Below are positions 6,077 to 10,979 of a DNA stretch of 10,979 nt, piece by piece. Position numbers and translations under genes: made by a program. Position 1 is the stretch's first letter. Each line of letters begins with the position of its first letter. Source of the DNA: Betaproteobacteria bacterium. Lineage in GTDB: Bacteria > Pseudomonadota > Gammaproteobacteria > Burkholderiales > Burkholderiaceae_C. Below the pieces are notes generated by a model. The model did not search any database. It was given only the letters and a program-made list of their open reading frames with translations, and had not been told where the DNA came from. The stretch is taken from positions 1 through 10,979 of the forward strand of contig RFWA01000053.1 of NCBI GenBank assembly GCA_009922295.1, given 5' to 3'.

Positions 6077-7618
6077 TTAGAGCAGTGACTTCCAACTACG
6101 TCCTGTCGACTTTAACAGGGCGCTTGCCTCGGTTGGACCCTCGGATCCAGCCGCGTAGTGCGTCAGCGGTGCTTCGGGCTCATTGGCCCAATGATCCAGT
6201 ATCGGCTGGACGATCTGCCAACCGGCAATCACATTGTCGGCGCGCTGGAAAAGTGTAGCGTCGCCAATCATGCAGTCGTAAATCAGTGTCTCGTAGCCGG
6301 TGCTCGGTGCGTTCTGGAAATAGTCCTTGTAATGAAAATCCATGTGGACCTGGCCGATGGAAATGGTCGGGCCAGGAATTTTCGCGCCGAACATCAGTGC
6401 AGCGCCCTCGTCGGGCTGCAGTTTGAGCACCAGTGAATTGGGCGTCAGCGCCTCTGTCGCGGTATCGCGAAACAGCGACAAGGGCGGGCGCTTGAACTGG
6501 ATCACAATCTCGCTGCTGCGTTTGGCCATCGCCTTGCCCGTTCGCAGGTAGAAAGGCACCCCCGACCAACGCCAGTTGTCGACGCCGAGTTTCATGGCGA
6601 CAAAGGTCTCGGTCGTGCTGGTCGCCGCGACACCGTCTTCTTCGCGGTAGCCACGCAATGATTTTCCGTCACGCTGCCCCGCGGTGTACTGGCCGCGAAC
6701 ACTGTCGCTCGCCGCGTTGACCCGGTGAACCGCATTGAGCACCTTGGTTTTTTCGCTTCGAACCGCGTCAGCGGCGAATGATGTCGGCGGCTCCATCGCG
6801 GTCAGCGCCAGCAGTTGGAACACATGGTTAGGCACCATGTCCCGCATTGCGCCGGTTCCCTCGTAAAACCCTGCTCGGCTTTCTACTCCCACGGTTTCAG
6901 CCACGGTGATCTGGATATGGTCGATATGGTCGCGATTCCAAAGCGGCTCGAAAATAGCATTGGCAAAACGCATCAGCATGATGTTCTGCACCGTCTCTTT
7001 GCCCAGGAAGTGGTCCATGCGGTAGATTTGGCGCTCGCCCAGGCTGAGGCGTAGTTGCGCGTTCAAGGCGCGCGCAGAATCGACGTCATGCCCGAAAGGC
7101 TTTTCGACCACTACCCTGCGCCAACCTGTCTCAGTCTCGGTGACCAGCCCGGCCTGACCCAGGTGGTCGACGATGCCGCCAAAGAAGCGCGCACCGACTG
7201 CCAGATAGAAAAGAACGTTGTCGCTGCTGACCTGGTCACTGCGCACCGCCGCGAGCTTGTCGCGCAGTCGCCCATACGCAGACGCATCGCCAAAGTCCCC
7301 TTGCAGATAGCTGATGCGCTGGAGTAGTTCCGCCCAGTGGTTCTCGTCAAGCGCCTGCGAATAATGCTTGTCCGAGGCAAAAGCACGCACCGCATCGTTG
7401 AGGTGTTGGCGGTAGGCGGCGTCGGACATGTCCAGCCGGTCAACGCCTATCAGCGCGAAGTCTGCTGGCAGCAACTCGGTACGCGCCAGGTTGTAGAGCG
7501 CGGGTATCAGCAAGCGCTTGGTCAGGTCGCCGGCGGCGCCAAAGATCACCATGGCGCACGACGGTGCCTGCTGGCCGTGCGGTATAGCCGTGTGCTCAAT
7601 CTCGTGGGTGGTGGCCAT
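6077..7618 (-). CDS. zwf: Glucose-6-phosphate 1-dehydrogenase
   Basis: Cytoplasmic enzyme oxidising glucose 6-phosphate to 6-phosphogluconolactone with NAD(P)+, the entry step of the oxidative pentose phosphate and Entner-Doudoroff routes. The 513-residue length is close to the family norm of about 490. Motifs seen are the N-terminal Rossmann fingerprint VIFGAAGDLTKR (24-35, the GxxGDLxxR form), VVEKPFGHD (170-178), and the substrate-binding and catalytic signature YRMDHFLGKETVQN (199-212). This signature usually reads RIDHYLGKE and contains the catalytic-pair histidine and the lysine. MRDMVPNH and a C-terminal YDCMIGDATLFQR block are also present. An N-terminal extension of about 20 residues precedes the first strand. 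The ATG has AAAGG upstream, inside the end of gnd, and the gap to the gnd stop is 2 bases, so the two genes form a tight operon. Identification is secure; coenzyme preference is not determined. Confidence 0.97.
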   Translation of the reverse strand: MATTHEIEHTAIPHGQQAPSCAMVIFGAAGDLTKRLLIPALYNLARTELLPADFALIGVDRLDMSDAAYRQHLNDAVRAFASDKHYSQALDENHWAELLQRISYLQGDFGDASAYGRLRDKLAAVRSDQVSSDNVLFYLAVGARFFGGIVDHLGQAGLVTETETGWRRVVVEKPFGHDVDSARALNAQLRLSLGERQIYRMDHFLGKETVQNIMLMRFANAIFEPLWNRDHIDHIQITVAETVGVESRAGFYEGTGAMRDMVPNHVFQLLALTAMEPPTSFAADAVRSEKTKVLNAVHRVNAASDSVRGQYTAGQRDGKSLRGYREEDGVAATSTTETFVAMKLGVDNWRWSGVPFYLRTGKAMAKRSSEIVIQFKRPPLSLFRDTATEALTPNSLVLKLQPDEGAALMFGAKIPGPTISIGQVHMDFHYKDYFQNAPSTGYETLIYDCMIGDATLFQRADNVIAGWQIVQPILDHWANEPEAPLTHYAAGSEGPTEASALLKSTGRSWKSLL

Positions 7619-7620
7619 GC

Positions 7621-8601
7621 TCAGCCTTTCGCGGGTTCTTGGTGGCCACCGAATTGTTTACGCATGGCCGACAGCAACTTTTCCGCAAACGTGTGGTCTT
7701 GGCGCGAACGAAATCGGGTGTAGAGCGCTGCCGTCAAAACGTCGGCCGGAACCGCCTCCTCGATCGCCGCCTGGATCGTCCAGCGGCCTTCGCCTGAATC
7801 GTCCACATGGCCAGAAAATGCGCTCAGTTGCGGGTCTTCAGCCAGCGCGTTGGCGCTCAGGTCCAGCAGCCAGGACGACACCACGCTACCCCGTCGCCAT
7901 AGCTCGGTAATTTCAGCCAAGTCCAGGTTGTAGCGCCGTTCTGCCGGAACGCTTTCTTGGGCAACACCCTTGAGGATATCGAGTCCCTCAGCGTAGGCCT
8001 GCATCAGTCCGTACTCGATCCCGTTGTGGATCATTTTCACGAAATGCCCGGAGCCGGCAGGCCCGGTGTAGAGGTAACCGTCTTCGGCGGTCGACTTTCG
8101 AACCCCGCGTGCGGGGGTCTTTTCGATGGACCCGATACCGGGAGCAAGCGTTTTGAAAATCGGGTCGAGCCGCTGCACGGACGCCTTATCGCCTCCAATC
8201 ATCAGGCAATAACCTCGCTCGAGTCCCCACACCCCGCCGCTGGTTCCCACGTCGATATAGTGGATGCCTTTGGGCTCCATCGCCTGGGCGCGCCGCACGT
8301 CGTCCTTGAAGTTGGAGTTGCCGCCATCGATGATGCAGTCGCCCGGTTCAAGCAGTTCGCCCAGAGCACTTACGGCGGCCTCGGTAATCTGTCCCGACGG
8401 CAGCATGACCCATACCGCGCGCGGCCGGCTGAGTTTGCGAACCAGGTCCGCCATATCCTCCGCCGTGCTCGCCCCCTCACTGCCTAGCTGCACCACCGCA
8501 GCGGCGTTGGTGTCGTAAACCACACAAGTGTGTCCATGGCGCATCAGCCGCCTGACAATGTTGCCGCCCATGCGGCCCAATCCAATCATGCCTAGTTCCA
8601 T
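7621..8601 (-). CDS. gnd: 6-phosphogluconate dehydrogenase, decarboxylating, short (GndA/YqeC-like) form
   Basis: Oxidatively decarboxylates 6-phosphogluconate to ribulose 5-phosphate in the cytoplasm. At 326 residues it is the short form (about 300-330), not the 470-residue enterobacterial type. Visible are the Rossmann fingerprint GLGRMG (7-12), the substrate-binding DGGNSNFKDD (92-101), DVGTSGGVWGLERG (117-130), and the catalytic lysine region GSGHFVKMIHNGIEYG (183-198) with Lys189 and Asn193 in the KxxxN pattern. Strand 2 ends in VVYDTN, with an acidic Asp30 and no arginine of the NRT type. This suggests a preference for NAD+ over NADP+ (inference). The start is the ATG at 8601, because AAGGAGA lies 4 bases upstream and Met-Glu-Leu leads directly into strand 1; an in-frame start at 8640 would put 13 unrelated residues before it. 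It is the first gene of the gnd-zwf operon. Confidence 0.95.
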   Translation of the reverse strand: MELGMIGLGRMGGNIVRRLMRHGHTCVVYDTNAAAVVQLGSEGASTAEDMADLVRKLSRPRAVWVMLPSGQITEAAVSALGELLEPGDCIIDGGNSNFKDDVRRAQAMEPKGIHYIDVGTSGGVWGLERGYCLMIGGDKASVQRLDPIFKTLAPGIGSIEKTPARGVRKSTAEDGYLYTGPAGSGHFVKMIHNGIEYGLMQAYAEGLDILKGVAQESVPAERRYNLDLAEITELWRRGSVVSSWLLDLSANALAEDPQLSAFSGHVDDSGEGRWTIQAAIEEAVPADVLTAALYTRFRSRQDHTFAEKLLSAMRKQFGGHQEPAKG

Positions 8602-8657
8602 AGCGTCTCCTTCTGGTTGTTGTAGTGAGAATCCGAGCAAAAGTCGAGCGGATGAGC

Positions 8658-8730
8658 CTTAAGCCACCTGTCTCGAACACTCAACCAAAGGCTTATAAGT
8701 CTGCTACGCTACCAACTAAGCCATCATGCT
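8658..8730 (-). pseudogene. Degenerate tRNA-like sequence (probable tRNA remnant, anticodon position reads TAT)
   Basis: Read on the minus strand, 73 bases carry most invariant tRNA positions at the right spacing: T8, GCTTAGTTGGTAG as D-arm with A14, G18, G19 and A21, a seven-base anticodon loop CTTATAA with T33, and GTTCGAG at the T-loop (T54, T55, C56, A58, C61). The stems do not hold. The acceptor arms do not pair, the anticodon stem keeps one Watson-Crick and one wobble pair, and the T-stem keeps two outright pairs plus a wobble. No CCA follows. This pattern fits a decayed tRNA gene rather than a working one. It lies in the divergent gap between gnd and the dipeptidase gene. A chance resemblance or an unusual RNA cannot be excluded. 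Confidence 0.45.
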
Positions 8731-8763
8731 AAAGTGTACTTTGACTACCCAACCAGGTTGACT

Positions 8764-9807
8764 ATGAAACGAAGATCGTTCCTAGCGGGCTCATTGGTTG
8801 CTGCATTGCCTTCGCTCAATTCTGCTCAAGGCTTCATCCCCATCGCTGACGCACACAATCATTTTGGCTTGCTACGGCGCAATACTGAAAGCGTACCCCT
8901 ACTAGGCCAACTCATGAAAGACTCTGGGGTATGCCTGATTTCATGGGCAGTGGTGCCAGACGGCCCTTTTATTGGCATTGTTTCAGGAGGTCTTGGTCAA
9001 GTCCGAACTGTAAATAGAGGCGACTTGAGGGCCTCATTTGACCGTCAACTTGGGGCTGCGTTGCGGGGCTTACGCGTAAACGGGGTCAAGGTCATCAAAA
9101 GTGTTGAAGACGTGGAACAGGCCGCCACCGGCACGCCTTATGTCTGTCTGACCTCGGAGGGCGCTGACTTCCTCGAGGGCACATTGGACTCCCTTGGGAA
9201 GGCATACGACGACGGTATCCGTCATGTGCAATTGGTTCATTACATTAAAAATGCAGTAGGCGATTTACAAACAGAGCGCCCCGATCATGGTGGCCTGACA
9301 GCTTTTGGCAAGGAGTTGGTTGGCGCTTTGAATCAAAAAGGGATACTGGTGGATCTGGCGCACTCTACAACAGCGGCCATTGATCATGCCTTGGCGGTCT
9401 CCAAGGTGCCGATTATTTGGTCGCACAGTTATATCGCTGATGCCCCAAGCAATTGGAATGCTGCCGGCTATCGCTCACGTGCGCTGGGTTTGAAAGATGC
9501 AAAAAAAATCGCAGATTCTGGTGGTGCAGTTGGCCTTTGGTCTCTTGGGCCTTCGTTTGGTCGAGGAATAGACGGCTATGCAGCTGAAATTATGCGAATG
9601 ATCAATCTAATTGGGGCAGACCATGTCATGTTCGGAAGTGATCAGGATGGCCTGCCAGAGGGTGCAGTCATCAATCAAGTCTCAGACTTGCGTAAGGTTG
9701 TGGAAGCACTGAGCAAGAGTGGTGTCGGTGAAAAGGTCATACGCGCGGTAGCTTTTGAAAACTACGCGCGATGCTTGAAGGCTGCTATGCAAGGTCGCAG
9801 TGTCTAA
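8764..9807 (+). CDS. Tat-exported M19-type (membrane dipeptidase family) metallohydrolase
   Basis: A 347-residue protein related to renal/membrane dipeptidases (peptidase M19, amidohydrolase-like TIM barrel), which hydrolyse dipeptides or related amides with two zinc ions. The N-terminus KRRSFLAGSLVAALPSLNSAQG is a twin-arginine signal with probable cleavage near residue 20-23, so it should act in the periplasm. Expected metal-site motifs are ADAHNHF (His31, His33), SEG with Glu132, DLAHST with His200, WSHSY with His221 and GSDQDG with Asp293. The family's usual HxD on strand 1 is HxH here, which may change metal or substrate use. The ATG at 8764 is chosen because it begins directly at the signal peptide; an in-frame GTG at 8734 would add ten residues in front. 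Shine-Dalgarno is weak (CAGG). The gene appears more AT-rich than zwf, gnd or the following hydrolase, which hints at a different origin. Confidence 0.82.
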   Translation: MKRRSFLAGSLVAALPSLNSAQGFIPIADAHNHFGLLRRNTESVPLLGQLMKDSGVCLISWAVVPDGPFIGIVSGGLGQVRTVNRGDLRASFDRQLGAALRGLRVNGVKVIKSVEDVEQAATGTPYVCLTSEGADFLEGTLDSLGKAYDDGIRHVQLVHYIKNAVGDLQTERPDHGGLTAFGKELVGALNQKGILVDLAHSTTAAIDHALAVSKVPIIWSHSYIADAPSNWNAAGYRSRALGLKDAKKIADSGGAVGLWSLGPSFGRGIDGYAAEIMRMINLIGADHVMFGSDQDGLPEGAVINQVSDLRKVVEALSKSGVGEKVIRAVAFENYARCLKAAMQGRSV

Positions 9808-9882
9808 TTTCATCACTCGTCTCCAGTTTTTGCAGAGGTCCCAAAGGGTGAAGATAGAAAACTTAGTCACGATCCTTATCTT

Positions 9883-10767
9883 ATGAAACTCGCTCAATTG
9901 CAGCAACTCGACGGTGCTTCGCTGGACCGCCAGTACAACAACCGTGCCCTGGTGCCTGATTTTGCCGAGCACCTGGCGCGCTGGGCGGCCGACTCGGCCC
10001 AGGCCCGTACCCAGCCCTGCACGCTGGACCTAGCCTACGGCGCTGGCCCCAGCGAGTCGCTGGATATCTTTCCGGCTGCTGGCCCAGCCAAAGCCGGCGG
10101 TGCCCCAGTGCTGGTGTTCTTGCATGGTGGCTACTGGCGTGGCCTGGACAAGGCCGACCACTCGTTTGTGGCTCCGACGTTCACCCAGACCGGCGCCTGT
10201 GTGGTGGTGCCCAACTACGCGCTGTGTCCAACCGTTACCGTGCCGCAGATCGTGATGCAGATGGTGAGGGCCTTGGCTTGGATTTGGCGGCATGTGTCCA
10301 AATACGGTGGTGACCCGAGCCGCATCACCGTGGTAGGACATTCGGCGGGCGGGCACCTGGCGGCGATGTTGCTGGCCTGCCAGTGGCAACGCTGGTCCGC
10401 TGACCTGCCGCCCCGACTGGTTCGTAATGCCTTGTCGATATCTGGCTTGTTTGAGCTCGAGTCCATCCGCCGAACGCCGCATTTGAAGCCGGATTTGCGT
10501 TTGACCTCTGCTCAGGCCCGCAAAGCCAGCCCGGCCTGGCTACCGTCGCCTGGCGTCGCTGCGGGGCGTGGCCAACTGTACTCAGTGGCTGGGGGCGATG
10601 AGAGCCCGGCATTTTTGCTGCACAACAAACTGATCCGTCAGGCCTGGGGCCAACGCGTGGTGCCAGTGTGTGAGGTGGTGCCGGGCCTGAACCACTTCAG
10701 CATGCTGGGCGCGCTGGTTCAGCCCGGTACACGCACAAATAGCCTGACAGCCGAGTTGCTGGCCTGA
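9883..10767 (+). CDS. Alpha/beta hydrolase, kynurenine formamidase-like
   Basis: A 294-residue cytoplasmic alpha/beta hydrolase with no signal peptide. The oxyanion-hole motif is FLHGGYWRGLDKADHSFVA (79-97), which is highly typical of the arylformamidase/kynurenine-formamidase-like branch. The nucleophile elbow is VVGHSAGGH with Ser154, a probable acid lies in GGDES (237-241), and the catalytic His271 is in NHFSML. All triad parts are present and the length is normal, so it should be an active esterase or amidase. No kynurenine or tryptophan catabolic gene is visible nearby, so N-formylkynurenine hydrolysis remains only one possibility. It follows the dipeptidase by 75 bases with no clear Shine-Dalgarno before the ATG, so it may have its own promoter. 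It ends 10 bases from the oppositely oriented guaC. Its GC-rich coding style contrasts with the dipeptidase gene before it. Confidence 0.85.
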   Translation: MKLAQLQQLDGASLDRQYNNRALVPDFAEHLARWAADSAQARTQPCTLDLAYGAGPSESLDIFPAAGPAKAGGAPVLVFLHGGYWRGLDKADHSFVAPTFTQTGACVVVPNYALCPTVTVPQIVMQMVRALAWIWRHVSKYGGDPSRITVVGHSAGGHLAAMLLACQWQRWSADLPPRLVRNALSISGLFELESIRRTPHLKPDLRLTSAQARKASPAWLPSPGVAAGRGQLYSVAGGDESPAFLLHNKLIRQAWGQRVVPVCEVVPGLNHFSMLGALVQPGTRTNSLTAELLA

Positions 10768-10775
10768 TCACAGGC
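10762..10775. terminator. Short dyad GCCTG-ATCA-CAGGC between convergent genes
   Basis: A perfect 5-base-stem, 4-base-loop dyad overlaps the TGA of the alpha/beta hydrolase and ends just before the guaC stop. Its position between convergent genes suits a bidirectional transcript end, but there is no T-tract on either side and the stem is short. It is at best a weak terminator. Confidence 0.25.
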
Positions 10776-10777
10776 AA

Positions 10778-10979
10778 CTACATCAGCAGGTGCTCGCCAG
10801 CGTTGTCGCCGCCTAAGGTCACGTAGTTGACCTTGCGGATGTCCATCAGCTTCTTGCCGCCGGCATAGCTGATGGAGCTTTGCACATCCTGTTCCATCTC
10901 GGTCAGGGTGTCGGCCAGCCGGCCCTTGATCGGCTCCAGGATGCGCTTGCCCTCCACGTGCTTGTACTCGCCCTTGTTG
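10778..10979 (-). CDS. guaC: GMP reductase, C-terminal end (5' part outside window)
   Basis: The last 66 codons of a gene entering from the right edge, ending in TAG. The visible protein contains KGEYKHVEGKRI, then LADTLTEMEQDVQSSISYAG, then KKLMDIRKVNYV. The VEGK and EMEQDxQSSISYAGG pattern matches the C-terminus of the Bacillus-type GMP reductases, which reduce GMP to IMP with NADPH in purine salvage. IMP dehydrogenase, a close relative, ends differently around its flap and active-site region. The catalytic part lies outside the window, so activity cannot be judged. Confidence 0.8.
   Translation of the reverse strand, partial: NKGEYKHVEGKRILEPIKGRLADTLTEMEQDVQSSISYAGGKKLMDIRKVNYVTLGGDNAGEHLLM

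Noticed and set aside
8602..8640. Longer gnd start at 8640.
   Set aside because: A strong AAGGAGA sits directly before the ATG at 8601, and the extra 13 residues do not resemble the family N-terminus.
8658..8730. Functional tRNA gene.
   Set aside because: Acceptor, anticodon and T stems do not pair, and no CCA end is encoded.
8734..8763. GTG start of the dipeptidase at 8734.
   Set aside because: The Tat signal begins at the ATG at 8764. The extension would put ten residues before the twin-arginine motif and has no better ribosome-binding site.

Overview
The window looks like chromosomal DNA of a betaproteobacterium, probably Burkholderiales and perhaps Comamonadaceae. This is inferred from moderately high GC, Shine-Dalgarno-led compact gene pairs and the general look of the proteins; no rRNA or other phylogenetic marker is present. 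There is no CRISPR array, insertion sequence, integrase or phage gene. Every intergenic stretch is under 300 bases.

Left part (1-5258): a 5'-truncated MFS exporter on the + strand meets, tail to tail, a four-gene minus-strand cluster. In transcription order the cluster is an enolase-superfamily (mandelate racemase/muconate lactonizing type) gene, an Ldh_2-family NAD(P)-dependent dehydrogenase, an APH-fold small-molecule kinase and a metal-dependent sugar-phosphate isomerase/epimerase-type TIM barrel. The last three are tightly spaced or overlapping and resemble a catabolic operon for an unidentified hydroxy or sugar acid. The enolase gene is broken: about 30 residues, including the third metal ligand, are missing and the reading frame changes at the same point. 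The Ldh_2 protein lacks the histidine usually found in its family's SHG motif. This cluster is the most interesting part of the window. Its upstream region (5259-5432) is rich in inverted repeats that could be operators.

Middle part (5433-8601): a DUF4337 membrane protein, then zwf (glucose-6-phosphate dehydrogenase) and a short-form gnd (6-phosphogluconate dehydrogenase), all on the minus strand. gnd and zwf are separated by 2 bases and form the two oxidation steps of the pentose phosphate pathway. The lactonase gene (pgl) is not in the window.

Right part (8602-10979): a degenerate tRNA-like sequence lies in the divergent gap between gnd and a Tat-exported M19-type (membrane dipeptidase) metallohydrolase, whose gene looks more AT-rich than the surroundings. 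Next comes a kynurenine-formamidase-like alpha/beta hydrolase on the + strand, which converges with the 3' end of a Bacillus-type GMP reductase gene (guaC) running off the right edge.
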